From Luteimonas sp. MC1750 (GTDB lineage: Bacteria; Pseudomonadota; Gammaproteobacteria; Xanthomonadales; Xanthomonadaceae), in assembly GCF_016615955.1 (NCBI RefSeq), contig NZ_CP067113.1, forward strand, positions 2,046,001-2,110,000: DNA of 64,000 nt, written 5' to 3'. Position 1 is the stretch's first letter, and each line of letters begins with the position of its first letter. The position numbers were made by a program, and so were the translations under genes. Under the pieces are notes generated by a model. The model was not told the origin of the DNA. It saw only the letters and a program-made list of their open reading frames with translations, and did no database searches. This document shows, piece by piece, positions 55,589 through 64,000 of the stretch.

Positions 55589-57289
55589 CTAGAATCGCGA
55601 CGCCGTCAGGCGGACGTCCGCGTGCCGCCACGCCTGCGCGAGCTGGCGTTCGACGTCCGCCACGCCGTCCTGCCGGCGCTGCGCGCGCAGGCTCTGCGCC
55701 AGCCCGAACAGTGACCAGCCGTTGTCGGGATTGCGCCGCAGCTCTTCGCGGTACACCGCCTCGGCCTCGGCCGGCCGTCCCGCCGCGAGCAGCACGGCGC
55801 CCAGCGAGTGGCGCACCGGTGCGTGCCAGCCCGGGGGTTCGTCGTAGGGAATCGCGTCCTCGATGGCCGCGGCCTCGCGCAGCGCGCCAATGGCCGCGGC
55901 GTGGTCGCCGCGCGCGGATGCGATCTCCGCGGTCAGCGAGCGCTCGGCGATGCGCACCGCGTGGGTGAGCGGATAGCGGTCCCAGACGGTGAGCGCATCC
56001 ATTGCCGGATCGGCGGCCAGCGGGCGCAGCGCCGCCAGGTAGCGGCCGGCGTCGTCCATGCGTGACTGCCGGACCGCGGCCACGCCCTGGGCCCAGGTCC
56101 AGATCGCGGTCACATAGGGCAGGTCCGGCGCCGGGTTCGGCCCGGCCGCGATCTCGTCCCAGCGACCGAAGCGCACGCGCGCGAACCACGGCGTCATCCA
56201 GTAGTGCTGCAGGCCGGCGAAACCCGGCTGGCGCATGAGCTCCGGCAGCGCGGTGCGCTCGGCGGTGTGCCGGGCCGCTTCGGCGGCCAGCGCGCTGTTG
56301 CCCTCCATGCTCGCCGCGAACCAGAGGAAGTGGTGGTTGTGCGGGACGTAGCCCAGCGGATAGACGCCCTGGACGTTGCCGCGGCAGAGCGCGAGATAGG
56401 CGTCGTCGGCCTCGATCGCGCGCTGGTTGGCGAGCACCGCGTCGTGCCAGCGCCCGACGCGCGCATAGATATGCGCCGGCATGTGCACCAGGTGTCCCGA
56501 GCCGGGCACCAGCGTGCGCAGCCGGTCGGCGGCCGCGGCACCGCGCTCTGGATGGGCCGACGCCTCCACCGCGTGCACGTACAGGTGCAGCGCGCCGGCG
56601 TGCTCCGGCTGGCGCGCCATCACGCCTTCCAGCCGCTTCACCACTTCGGCGGTATGGCCCTTGGGCTGCAGGTTCGCGTCGTAGTAGTCCCAGGGCTGCA
56701 GGTCCATCAGCGCTTCGGCGTGGAGCACCGCGGCGTCCGGATCGTCCGGCCGCCGCTCCGCCATCACCCGGGTGGCCGCGGCATAGGCTTCGTCCAGCGG
56801 ACGGCGATCCTCCGGCGGCTGGGCCGCATAGCGGGCCGACAGCGCGGTGATGAAGGCCTGCTCGCGCGCACCCGCTTTCGGGGCCAGCGCGATGGCCCGC
56901 TGCAGGCGCAGCCAGGCATCGGTGTTGTCGGCAGGATCCATGGCGGCGTTCACGTGCGGCCCCAGCACCAGCGCCGCGCCCCACCAGCACATCGCGCAGT
57001 CGGGATCGAGCTCGGTGGCCCTGAGGAAGGCGCGCTCGGCGGCGTCGTGGTTGAAGCCGTAGGTGAGCGCGAGTCCCTGGTCGAACCAGCGCTGCACCGC
57101 CGGGTGCCGGCTGGTGACGGGGAAGCTGTAGTCGCCCAGGCCGTCCAGCAGCACCGCGCCGACGAGGGCCATTTCAGGCGGGGAGACCACCGGCTCGACG
57201 GTGGCGGGAGGCGCCTGCCGGCAGCCGGCACAGGCCAGGGCGAGCAGGAAGGCGAGTGAGGACGGGGCGAAGCTGCGCGGAGAGGCCAT
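55589..57289 (-). CDS. TPR-repeat lipoprotein of unknown function
   Basis: A 566-residue protein. The signal sequence ends in LACAGC, a lipobox (Cys at about 23). The body is made of helical pairs: WFDQGLALTYGFNHDAAERAFLRATELDP is a clear TPR, and the C-terminal AEAVYREELRRNPDNGWSLFGLAQSL is another. Between them lies an unusual His-rich block with GHLVHMPAHIYARVGRW and VPHNHHFLWFAASMEG, which could bind metal or haem. It ends 7 bases from the convergent beta-oxidation gene. A GGAGA ribosome site precedes the ATG. Function unknown. Confidence 0.82.
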   Translation of the reverse strand: MASPRSFAPSSLAFLLALACAGCRQAPPATVEPVVSPPEMALVGAVLLDGLGDYSFPVTSRHPAVQRWFDQGLALTYGFNHDAAERAFLRATELDPDCAMCWWGAALVLGPHVNAAMDPADNTDAWLRLQRAIALAPKAGAREQAFITALSARYAAQPPEDRRPLDEAYAAATRVMAERRPDDPDAAVLHAEALMDLQPWDYYDANLQPKGHTAEVVKRLEGVMARQPEHAGALHLYVHAVEASAHPERGAAAADRLRTLVPGSGHLVHMPAHIYARVGRWHDAVLANQRAIEADDAYLALCRGNVQGVYPLGYVPHNHHFLWFAASMEGNSALAAEAARHTAERTALPELMRQPGFAGLQHYWMTPWFARVRFGRWDEIAAGPNPAPDLPYVTAIWTWAQGVAAVRQSRMDDAGRYLAALRPLAADPAMDALTVWDRYPLTHAVRIAERSLTAEIASARGDHAAAIGALREAAAIEDAIPYDEPPGWHAPVRHSLGAVLLAAGRPAEAEAVYREELRRNPDNGWSLFGLAQSLRAQRRQDGVADVERQLAQAWRHADVRLTASRF

Positions 57290-57366
57290 GGCGGTCTCCG
57301 GTGACGGGGGGTATCCGCGTCAACGCGCCACCGGCGGCACTCCGGACAGGCGAAGCACCGCCCGGG

Positions 57367-57726
57367 CTACATCGTGTGCGTGGCCTTGTCCGCGTTCAGC
57401 GAGCCGGCGAGCAGGGTCTCGATCTTTCCCTTCACGTTTTCGCCCTCGGCCGTGTCAGCGAACTGCACGCCGATGCCGGCGGTGCGGTTGCCCTGGGCAC
57501 CGGGCGGGGTCACCCAGACCACCTTGCCGGCGGCCGGCAGGCGCTCGCTCGACTCGGGCAGCGTGAGCAGGACGAAGACCTCGTCGCCGATGAAGTAGCG
57601 CCGGGTGGTCGGCACGAAGATGCCGCCGTGCTTCAGGTAGGGCATGTAGGCCGCATACAGCTGGGCCTTGTCCTTGACCGCCAGCGACAGGATGCCCTGC
57701 CGTGCGCCGCCGCCTGTTGCACTCAT
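57367..57726 (-). CDS. pilZ: PilZ-domain protein of type IV pilus type
   Basis: A 119-residue single PilZ domain with GILSLAVKDKAQLYAAYMP at the start, GGIFVPTTRRYFIGDEVFV and KVVWVTPPG, then RTAGIGVQF. The clustered Arg and DxSxxG motifs that bind cyclic di-GMP are missing, as in the Xanthomonas and Pseudomonas PilZ needed for pilus assembly. The ATG overlaps the holB stop by 4 bases. It is the last gene of the fatty-acid/cell-wall cluster. Confidence 0.9.
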   Translation of the reverse strand: MSATGGGARQGILSLAVKDKAQLYAAYMPYLKHGGIFVPTTRRYFIGDEVFVLLTLPESSERLPAAGKVVWVTPPGAQGNRTAGIGVQFADTAEGENVKGKIETLLAGSLNADKATHTM

Positions 57727-58766
57727 CGCGTGACTCCCCGTGTCGTGTCGCCCGCCGCGTCGCGCCATGCGAGCAGCAGGTCCACCAGCGCGAGGTCGGC
57801 GCGGATCGTGCTGCGGAGCAGCTCTCGCGTGCGGTTGGCGCTGTCGAACCAGGTCGCCAGCTTCCGGATTCGCATCGGATCGGTCAAGCCGGCGGCCGCG
57901 TCGCGGGCCACGTCGGCGGCATGCCGCAGGCGCTGCAAGGCCTGTTCGTCGCCGCTCCAGGCCTTGGCGACCTCCAGCGGCGAGGCCGTGTGCGCGGCCA
58001 GCCGCGCCATGTCGCCGGCCACCTCGCGGCGCAGCGCCATGCCACCGTCGCGCAGCCAGGCATCGGCGAGGCCGGGGTGGCCGCGCGCGGCGGCCAGCGC
58101 CTCGGCGGCAGGCGCATCGGCGTGGCCCTGCCCGCGCAGCCAGGCGACCGCCTCGTCCGCGGGCGGCAGCCGGAACTCGAGGCGCTGGCAGCGGCTGCGG
58201 ATCGTCGCCGGCAGCCGCGCGGGGTTGGCGCTCAGCAGCCACAGGTAGCGGCCCGGCACCGGCTCCTCCAGCGTCTTCAGCAGCGCGTTGGCGGCGGCGT
58301 CGTTCATGTCGTCGGCCGGATCGATGATCGCCACCTTGGCGCTGCCGTACTGCGGCGTGGTCGACAGGCGCGTCGACAGTTCGCGTACCTGGTCGACCGG
58401 CACGACGGTGAGCTGGCGCGGCGGCGACGGCGTCATGCGCCAGGCATGGCCGACGAAGATCGCGTCGGGGTGCCCGGGGTGGCCCCAGGGATGCGAGGGC
58501 GAACCATCGGGACGCTGCTCGACGGGATCCTTCTGCGATCGCGAGTGGTACAGCACGCAGGCGCGGCACTGGCCGCAGGGGCGCGCGGCGGGATCCGTCG
58601 ACAGGCACAGCACGCGCTGCGCCAGGCGTTCGGCGACCAGGCGCTTGCCCAGCATCGGCGGGCCGCAGAACAGCAGCGCGTGGCCCATGCGGCCGCCGTC
58701 GATCGCGGCGGCCGCGTGGTCGTGCATGCGCTGCTGCCAGGGCGCCAGGGTGATGTCGAGGCTCAT
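57723..58766 (-). CDS. holB: DNA polymerase III subunit delta'
   Basis: A clamp-loader subunit of 347 residues. The AAA+ domain has HALLFCGPPMLGKR (a degenerate P-loop) and the zinc module C-x9-C-x2-C-x2-C at about residues 54-70. The sensor segment is NALLKTLEEP, followed by RSRCQRLEF. An unusual His/Pro/Gly-rich insert (SHPWGHPGHPD) lies at about 90-101. The gene overlaps both tmk and pilZ by 4 bases. Confidence 0.94.
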   Translation of the reverse strand: MSLDITLAPWQQRMHDHAAAAIDGGRMGHALLFCGPPMLGKRLVAERLAQRVLCLSTDPAARPCGQCRACVLYHSRSQKDPVEQRPDGSPSHPWGHPGHPDAIFVGHAWRMTPSPPRQLTVVPVDQVRELSTRLSTTPQYGSAKVAIIDPADDMNDAAANALLKTLEEPVPGRYLWLLSANPARLPATIRSRCQRLEFRLPPADEAVAWLRGQGHADAPAAEALAAARGHPGLADAWLRDGGMALRREVAGDMARLAAHTASPLEVAKAWSGDEQALQRLRHAADVARDAAAGLTDPMRIRKLATWFDSANRTRELLRSTIRADLALVDLLLAWRDAAGDTTRGVTR

Positions 58767-59419
58767 GCCGCCCCCGCGAAGGCCCGGAGCCGGGCGACCG
58801 CCTCGGCGACCACTTCGTCGACGGTGCGCGACGCGTCGATGACGCGGAAACGCCGCGGCTCGGCGGCCGCGCGGGCGAGGAAGGCCTGGCGCACGCGTTC
58901 GAAGAACGCCCCGCGCTCGCGCTCGATGCGGTCGGGATGCGGATCGCGGCTTTCGATGCGCGCGCGTCCCTGGGCGACGTCGAGGTCGAGCAGGAGGGTG
59001 AGGCCAGGTCGCAGGCCGACCACGCGCTGCTCCAGGACGTCGATGAAGGCCGCGTCGAGCCCGCGCCCGCCGCCCTGGTAGGCGTAGCTGGAATCGGTGA
59101 AGCGGTCGCACAGCACCCACGCGCCGCGCTCGAGCGCGGGCAGGATCGTCGCCCGCACATGCTGGGCGCGCGCGGCGAACATCAGCATCAGCTCGGTCTC
59201 GGCCGCCAGCGCCTCCTCGCCCGGATGCAGCAGCAGCGCGCGGATCTTCTCGGCCAGCGGCGTGCCGCCGGGCTCGCGGGTGACGACGATCTCGCTGCCG
59301 GCCGCTTCGTCGCCGGCCGCCTCGAGCGCCGCGCGCAGCGCAGCCAGCACCGTGGTCTTCCCGGCGCCCTCGCCGCCTTCCAGCGACACGAAGCGCGGAT
59401 GCAGGGGCAGTGCGCTCAT
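58763..59419 (-). CDS. tmk: Thymidylate kinase
   Basis: A dTMP kinase of 218 residues. The P-loop is EGGEGAGKTT, TREPGGTPLAEKIR forms the substrate site, DRFTDSSYAYQGGGRGL is the conserved DR[FY] region, and the lid is in RIERERGAFFERVR. It overlaps mltG and holB by 4 bases each, as in related genomes. Confidence 0.96.
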   Translation of the reverse strand: MSALPLHPRFVSLEGGEGAGKTTVLAALRAALEAAGDEAAGSEIVVTREPGGTPLAEKIRALLLHPGEEALAAETELMLMFAARAQHVRATILPALERGAWVLCDRFTDSSYAYQGGGRGLDAAFIDVLEQRVVGLRPGLTLLLDLDVAQGRARIESRDPHPDRIERERGAFFERVRQAFLARAAAEPRRFRVIDASRTVDEVVAEAVARLRAFAGAA

Positions 59420-60462
59420 CGCGGCCCGTGCCGTTCGCGATAGCGCTGCACGTACTGGCGCACGGCGGCGTTGTGCGCGTCCAGCGAGGGCGAGAAGACG
59501 TGCCGTCCGCTGCCGTCGCCGACCGCCACGAAGTACAGCGCCTCGCCCTCGTCGGGGCGGGTCGCGGCGCGCAGCGCGTCGACGCCGGCCATCGCGATCG
59601 GCGTCGGCGGCAGACCATCGCGGGTATAGGTGTTGTAGGGCGTATCGGTGGTGAGGTCGCTGCGGCGGATGTTGCCGGCGTAGGCGCTGCCCATGCCGTA
59701 GATCACCGTCGGGTCGGTCTGCAGGCGCATGCCGATGCGCAGGCGGCGGGTGAAGACGCCGGCGATCAGCGGCCGCTCCTCGGCGATGCCGGTCTCCTTC
59801 TCCACGATCGAGGCCAGCACCAGGGCCTCCTCCGCGGTGTCGATCGGCAGGTCGTCCGCGCGCGCCTCCCAGGCGGCGGCCAGCGCGCGGTCGAGATCGC
59901 CGGCGGCGCGGCGCAGCAGGTCGACGTCGGTGTCGCCGCGGTCGTAGGCGTAGGTCTCGGGCAGGAAGCGGCCCTCCGGATGCAGGCCCTCGCGGCCGAG
60001 CATCGCCATCAGCGCAGCGTCGTCGACCTCGTGCAGGGTCTGGACCAGCGGCGTCGCGCGTGCGAGCGCGGCGCGCAGCTCGCGGATGTTCCAGCCTTCG
60101 ACGATGGTGAAGTGGTGGCGCACGACCTTGCCGTCGCGCATGTGCTGCAGCAGCTGGCTCGCCGTGAGGCCGGGCTCGAGCGCGTACTCGCCGACCTGGA
60201 TGCGGCCCCCGGTGCCGAGCTGGCGCGCCAGCAGCCGCCACTCGAGGTCACGGCCGGCGTCGATGCCCTGGGCGCGCAGGCGGGTCACCACGCTGCGCAG
60301 CGTGTCGCCGCGCTCCACCACCAGGCTGTCACCGGCCTCCACGCCCGGCAGCGGCGCATTGGCGAAGCGCTGGTACCCGCTCCAGGCCCACCAGCCGGCG
60401 GCGCCGGCGGCCAGCGCCGAGAGCAGGAACAGGGCGAGGACGATCCGCTTGAGCGCCCTCAT
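59416..60462 (-). CDS. mltG: Endolytic murein transglycosylase
   Basis: An inner-membrane YceG-like enzyme of 348 residues that cleaves nascent glycan strands and sets their length. One N-terminal membrane helix (about 7-28) is followed by a LysM-like region and the YceG domain. The catalytic Glu is in SIVEKETGIAEERP. Other family blocks are GRFLPETYAYDRG, LQTDPTVIYGMG, and SPYNTY-like TPYNTYTRDGLPPTPI. It overlaps tmk. Confidence 0.95.
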   Translation of the reverse strand: MRALKRIVLALFLLSALAAGAAGWWAWSGYQRFANAPLPGVEAGDSLVVERGDTLRSVVTRLRAQGIDAGRDLEWRLLARQLGTGGRIQVGEYALEPGLTASQLLQHMRDGKVVRHHFTIVEGWNIRELRAALARATPLVQTLHEVDDAALMAMLGREGLHPEGRFLPETYAYDRGDTDVDLLRRAAGDLDRALAAAWEARADDLPIDTAEEALVLASIVEKETGIAEERPLIAGVFTRRLRIGMRLQTDPTVIYGMGSAYAGNIRRSDLTTDTPYNTYTRDGLPPTPIAMAGVDALRAATRPDEGEALYFVAVGDGSGRHVFSPSLDAHNAAVRQYVQRYRERHGPR

Positions 60463-60537
60463 GGCGCGCGCCGCGCGCGGTTGGAACCGGGAATCAGGTG
60501 CATGCGCCGAAGGATACCGTGCCCGCCGCGGCGCCGG

Positions 60538-61983
60538 TCAGGCTCCGATCGCCTGCAGCATGCCGCGGGCCTTGGCGCGCGTCTCGTCGAGTTCGGCCGC
60601 CGGGTCGGAATCGGCCACGATCCCCGCGCCGGTGCGGAAGCGCAGCGTGTCGCCGGCCACCTCCGCGCTGCGGATGAGGATGTTGAGGTCGAGGTCGCCG
60701 CTGCGGTCGAGCCAACCCATCGCACCGGTGTAGGCGCCGCGCCCGACCCCTTCCAGCTCGGCGATGATCTCCATGCAGCGCACCTTGGGCGCGCCGGTGA
60801 TCGTGCCGCCGGGGAATACCGCGCGCAGCACCGCGCCCGGCGTCGCGTCCTCGCGCAGGCGGCCGCGCACGTTGCTGACGATGTGGTGCACGTGCGCATA
60901 GCTCTCGACCACCATCAGCTCGTCGACCTCGACGCTCCCCCCGCGGCAGACCCGTCCGAGGTCGTTGCGCTCGAGGTCGACCAGCATCACGTGCTCGGCG
61001 CGCTCCTTGGCATGGCCGATCAGTTCGCGGATGCGCCCGGCGTCGTCTTCGCCCGGCAGTCGCGGACGGGTGCCGGCGATGGGGCGCGTCTCGACCAGGT
61101 CGCCACGCACCGAGACCAGCCGCTCAGGCGAGGCGCTGACCACCGCGCCGGCGTCGCCGAGGTCGAAGAGTCCGGCGAACGGCGCCGGGTTGGCGCGGCG
61201 CAGGCGTGCGTACAGAGCGGCGGGCGGCAGCGGCGCGTCGAAGCGGACTTCCCAGCCGCGCGACAGGTTCACCTGGAAGACGTCGCCGGCGCGGATGTAG
61301 TCCAGCGCGCGGGCGGCGGCGGCGAGATAGGCGTCGCCTGGGGCTTCGGCGCATTCGCGCAGGTTCGGCCAGGACATGGCGCTGGCGGCGCTGTCATCGC
61401 TGACCGCGATATCCGCCATGCCGCCGGTGTCGGCGCTGTCGGCGATGTCCTCGATGTCGGCGATGTCGGCGAGCAGCGCTTCGAGCAGCGCCTCCGCGCC
61501 CGCCTCGGCCACCGCGACCATCCCGCCGCTCGCGCGGTCGCGCAGGACCGCGGCCGGACAGCGGCACGCCACGGCGACCGGCAGCGCGCCGGGCGGCATG
61601 GGCAGCCGCAGCACGGGCTCCACCTGCGCGACCAGCTCGTAGCCCAGCAGCAGTGCCCAGCCGCCGCGGAAGGGCCACGGCGACACCGCGGCCGGCCGGC
61701 GGACAGCCTGCCATTCCGCGTCGAGCGCGCGCAGGAAGTCGTCGTCGATCGCGGTGGCATCGTGCGGCGCGGGGGCATCCACGCCGGCACTCGCGCCCTC
61801 ACGTCGCGTGCGCCCGTCGCGGCCCAGCACCAGCCGGCGGCCATCGGCGGCCAGCAGCATGTCCCAGCGCCCGTGCGCCGTGCCCGAAGCCACCGATTCG
61901 AGCAGCAGCGGATAGCGCGCGGGCGCCCGCTGCTGCAGCGCGAGCAGGTCGAAGCCGGGCGCGAGCGCGCGGACGTGGGTCAT
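60538..61983 (-). CDS. pabB: Aminodeoxychorismate synthase component I
   Basis: The chorismate-amination subunit of folate synthesis, 481 residues. The catalytic domain has AGDVFQVNLSRGWEV, ASPERLV, ETRPIAGTRPR, LIGHAKERAEHVMLVDLERND, FPGGTITGAPK and RTGAGIVADSD. The N-terminal domain carries an odd acidic repeat insert, ADIADIEDIADSADTGGMAD (about residues 174-193), absent from ordinary PabB. It occupies the position where many species have pabC between fabF and mltG. The start ATG 61983 is inside the 3' flank of fabF, 38 bases after its stop. Confidence 0.92.
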   Translation of the reverse strand: MTHVRALAPGFDLLALQQRAPARYPLLLESVASGTAHGRWDMLLAADGRRLVLGRDGRTRREGASAGVDAPAPHDATAIDDDFLRALDAEWQAVRRPAAVSPWPFRGGWALLLGYELVAQVEPVLRLPMPPGALPVAVACRCPAAVLRDRASGGMVAVAEAGAEALLEALLADIADIEDIADSADTGGMADIAVSDDSAASAMSWPNLRECAEAPGDAYLAAAARALDYIRAGDVFQVNLSRGWEVRFDAPLPPAALYARLRRANPAPFAGLFDLGDAGAVVSASPERLVSVRGDLVETRPIAGTRPRLPGEDDAGRIRELIGHAKERAEHVMLVDLERNDLGRVCRGGSVEVDELMVVESYAHVHHIVSNVRGRLREDATPGAVLRAVFPGGTITGAPKVRCMEIIAELEGVGRGAYTGAMGWLDRSGDLDLNILIRSAEVAGDTLRFRTGAGIVADSDPAAELDETRAKARGMLQAIGA

Positions 61984-62020
61984 GTGCGGGCCTCGCCGCC
62001 CCGCGGGGCGGCGCCGTGGA

Positions 62021-63256
62021 TCAGACGCGGCGGAAGACCAGGCTGCCGTTGGTGCCGCCGAAGCCGAACGAGTTCGACATCGCGACATCGACCTGCGCTT
62101 CGCGCGCGCTGTGCGGCACGTAGTCGAGGTCGCAGCCCTCGGACGGATTGTCGAGGTTGATCGTCGGCGGGATGACGCCGGTGTGCAGCGCCATCGCCGA
62201 GAACACCGCCTCGACGCCGCCCGCCGCGCCCAGCAGGTGGCCGGTCATCGACTTGGTCGAGCTGACCATCACCTTGCGCGCATGCGCGCCGAGCACGCTC
62301 TTGATGCCCATGGTTTCGGCGAGGTCGCCGGCCGGGGTCGAAGTGCCGTGCGCGTTGATGTAGCCGATCTCGGACGGGTCCATGCCGGCGTCGCGGATCG
62401 CGGCCACCATGCAGCGCGCGCCGCCCTCGCCGTTTTCGCTCGGCGCAGTCATGTGGTAGGCGTCGCCGCTCATGCCGAAGCCGGCGAGCTCGGCGTAGAT
62501 ACGCGCACCACGCGCCTTCGCGCGCTCGTACTCCTCGACGACGAGGATGCCGGCGCCATCGCCCATGACGAAGCCGTCGCGGCCCTCGTCCCAGGGGCGC
62601 GAGGCGCGCTGCGGGTCGTCGTTGCGGGTCGACAGTGCCTTCATCGCGCAGAAGCCGCCCAGCGACGTCGGGGTGGTCGCGAACTCGGCGCCGCCGGCGA
62701 TCATCGCGTCGGCGTCGCCGTACTGGATCATGCGCATCGCCAGGCCGATGTTGTGGGTGGCCGTGGTGCAGGCGGTGACCGCGGCGATGTTCGGGCCCTT
62801 GGCGCCGGTCATCATCGAGACCTGTCCGGCGATCATGTTGATGATGGTGCTCGGCACGTAGAACGGCGAGATCTTGCGCGGGCCGCTCTCGTGGTACTTG
62901 ATCGAGGTTTCCTCGATGCCCTTCAGGCCGCCGATGCCGGCGCCGATGGCCACGCCGATGCGCTCGGGGTCGGCGGCGACGTCGAGCCCCGCGTCCTGCA
63001 GCGCCATCATCGAGGCGGCGACGCCGTAATGGACGAAGGGGTCCATCTTCTTGACGTCCTTGGCCGGGATCCACTGCGCGGGATCGAAGCCCTTGACCTC
63101 GCCGGCGATGCGGGTGGCGAACGCCGACGCGTCGAAATTGGTGATCGGGCCGATGCCCGAACGGCCGTCCACGATGCCCTGCCAGGACGAGGCCAGGTCA
63201 TTGCCGAGAGGCGACAGGATGCCGAGGCCGGTGATGACGACGCGACGCTTGGACAT
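62021..63256 (-). CDS. fabF: Beta-ketoacyl-ACP synthase II
   Basis: An elongating condensing enzyme of fatty-acid synthesis, 411 residues. The triad is Cys163 ([10 protein letters not shown]), His303 ([11 protein letters not shown]) and His340 ([12 protein letters not shown]). [12 protein letters not shown] closes the protein. It follows acpP with 123 bases between, in which a hairpin may lower fabF expression relative to acpP. Confidence 0.97.
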   Translation of the reverse strand: MSKRRVVITGLGILSPLGNDLASSWQGIVDGRSGIGPITNFDASAFATRIAGEVKGFDPAQWIPAKDVKKMDPFVHYGVAASMMALQDAGLDVAADPERIGVAIGAGIGGLKGIEETSIKYHESGPRKISPFYVPSTIINMIAGQVSMMTGAKGPNIAAVTACTTATHNIGLAMRMIQYGDADAMIAGGAEFATTPTSLGGFCAMKALSTRNDDPQRASRPWDEGRDGFVMGDGAGILVVEEYERAKARGARIYAELAGFGMSGDAYHMTAPSENGEGGARCMVAAIRDAGMDPSEIGYINAHGTSTPAGDLAETMGIKSVLGAHARKVMVSSTKSMTGHLLGAAGGVEAVFSAMALHTGVIPPTINLDNPSEGCDLDYVPHSAREAQVDVAMSNSFGFGGTNGSLVFRRV

Positions 63257-63319
63257 GGGAACTCCGGACGGTTGTGCGTGCTGTGCGGTGCGCGCCGATG
63301 TGGCGCGCCGGAAACGCCC

Positions 63320-63340
63320 GAGGCCGCATCAGCGGCCCCG
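63320..63340 (-). terminator. Hairpin (possible attenuator) between acpP and fabF
   Basis: A 9-bp stem with one wobble, containing GGCCGC / GCGGCC around a four-base loop, followed on the minus strand by GGGCGTTTCC. There is no long T-run. Partial termination would let acpP be made in excess of fabF. Confidence 0.5.
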
Positions 63341-63379
63341 GGTTGTACATTCGATGCGGCGCTTCCGCGCCGGCTGCGA

Positions 63380-63619
63380 TCAGGCCTTGACGTGGGCCTT
63401 GATGTAGTCGATCGCCTGCTGCACCGAAGTGATCTTCTCGGCTTCCTCGTCGGGGATCTCGCACTCGAACTCTTCTTCGAGGGCCATCACCAGCTCGACG
63501 GTGTCGAGGGAATCCGCACCCAGGTCGTCGACGAAGGAGGCGCTTGCGCTGACCTCGTCTTCCTTGACGCCCAGTTGTTCGACGACGATCTTCTTGACGC
63601 GCTCTTCGATGCTGCTCAT
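63380..63619 (-). CDS. acpP: Acyl carrier protein
   Basis: A 79-residue acidic four-helix carrier. Ser37 in GADSLDTVE carries the phosphopantetheine arm. The sequence [15 protein letters not shown] at the start and [11 protein letters not shown] at the end are typical. It is flanked by fabG and fabF, the standard order. Confidence 0.98.
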   Translation of the reverse strand: MSSIEERVKKIVVEQLGVKEDEVSASASFVDDLGADSLDTVELVMALEEEFECEIPDEEAEKITSVQQAIDYIKAHVKA

Positions 63620-63730
63620 TGGTTGTTGGCTCCGGTGGAGGCTGTTGCGGTGGGTAGTGTAAGGGATTCGGCCGGGGCTGGTATGGCCCGCCCGCCCCCT
63701 TTCGATTCAAGGGCTTGGCGCCCGGGTGCA

Positions 63731-64000
63731 TCACGGCATGTACATGCCGCCGTTGACGTGCAGGGTCTCGCCGGTGATGTAGCCGGCGTCCGGGCCGGCC
63801 AGGAAGGCGACGGCGCGGGCGATGTCGGTGGACTCGCCCAGGCGGCCGAGCGCGATCTGCTGCGCCATCGCCGCCTTGGCGTCTTCGGGGAGGTCACGGG
63901 TCATGTCGGTGGCGATGAAGCCCGGCGCGACCACGTTGACGGTCACGCCGCGGCTGCCGATCTCCTTCGCCAGCGACTTGGAGAAGGCGATGACGCCGGC
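63731..64000 (-). CDS. fabG: 3-oxoacyl-ACP reductase FabG (5' part outside window)
   Basis: The last 89 codons of an SDR. Visible are [42 protein letters not shown], and the C-terminal [17 protein letters not shown] typical of FabG. The catalytic YxxxK and cofactor motifs lie beyond base 64000. It precedes acpP by 111 bases, as in other proteobacteria. Confidence 0.95.
   Translation of the reverse strand, partial: AGVIAFSKSLAKEIGSRGVTVNVVAPGFIATDMTRDLPEDAKAAMAQQIALGRLGESTDIARAVAFLAGPDAGYITGETLHVNGGMYMP

Overview
The window is 64 kb of very GC-rich (about 70% by eye) gammaproteobacterial chromosome. Gene content and order point to the Xanthomonadaceae/Lysobacteraceae, near Lysobacter or Luteimonas. 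The indicators are the run fabG-acpP-fabF-pabB-mltG-tmk-holB-pilZ, the run rpoE-anti-sigma-mucD-lepA-lepB-DUF4845-rnc-era-recO, a secreted S8 protease, a nagZ-hpt-methylthioinosine phosphorylase operon, and a 25-bp GTAGGAGCGGCTACAGCCGC repeat between genes. Genus is inference. No phage, transposase, plasmid, CRISPR or defence genes were found. This reads as core chromosome with compact operons and many 4-base start/stop overlaps.

Layout. 1-7.2 kb: htpX (cut by the window edge), gluQ, phbB-phaR, an M48 peptidase with a formylglycine-enzyme-fold lipoprotein, and rnd. 7.2-8.0 kb: tRNA-Ala(CGC) and tRNA-Arg(CCU), separated by long palindromic repeats. 8.0-12.6 kb: an ALDH7-type dehydrogenase, pyrD, murB and an EamA transporter in one tight run ending at a 12-bp-stem terminator. 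12.6-18.1 kb, minus strand: S8 protease, PAP2 phosphatase, ispG. 18.2-25.0 kb, plus strand: DUF2218, xseA, a ThDP enzyme with an aldehyde dehydrogenase, and a VWA lipoprotein. 25.1-32.2 kb: a GAF-GAF-GGDEF-EAL protein divergent from a four-gene operon (ECF sigma, putative anti-sigma, YigZ, ABC exporter). 32.2-35.2 kb: a zinc-knuckle SDR, DUF6630 and a hemerythrin.

35.2-43.2 kb, minus strand: a repeat cluster, a cold-shock gene, a purine-salvage/cell-wall-recycling operon, CYTH phosphatase, rlmD, and a YdbH/YdbL-like pair. 43.2-53.3 kb: a REC-Hpt protein, then the long minus-strand block from rpoE to recO, which contains a third repeat cluster. A good sigma-E-type promoter lies in front of rpoE, suggesting autoregulation. 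53.5-57.3 kb: a fused beta-oxidation enzyme and a TPR lipoprotein. 57.4-64.0 kb: the fatty-acid synthesis/cell-wall/replication cluster read in reverse from fabG (cut by the window edge) to pilZ.

Most genes are ordinary housekeeping genes. The most unusual signals are: (i) a family of roughly 103-118 bp palindromes with one conserved core but two classes of terminal arm, each arm remaining complementary to its partner; (ii) a short-chain dehydrogenase with a CxxC/CxxC insert that lacks the canonical catalytic Tyr; (iii) a YdbH/YdbL-type locus without a ynbE gene, in which the YdbL-like protein itself carries a lipobox; and (iv) a formylglycine-enzyme-fold lipoprotein without the catalytic cysteines.
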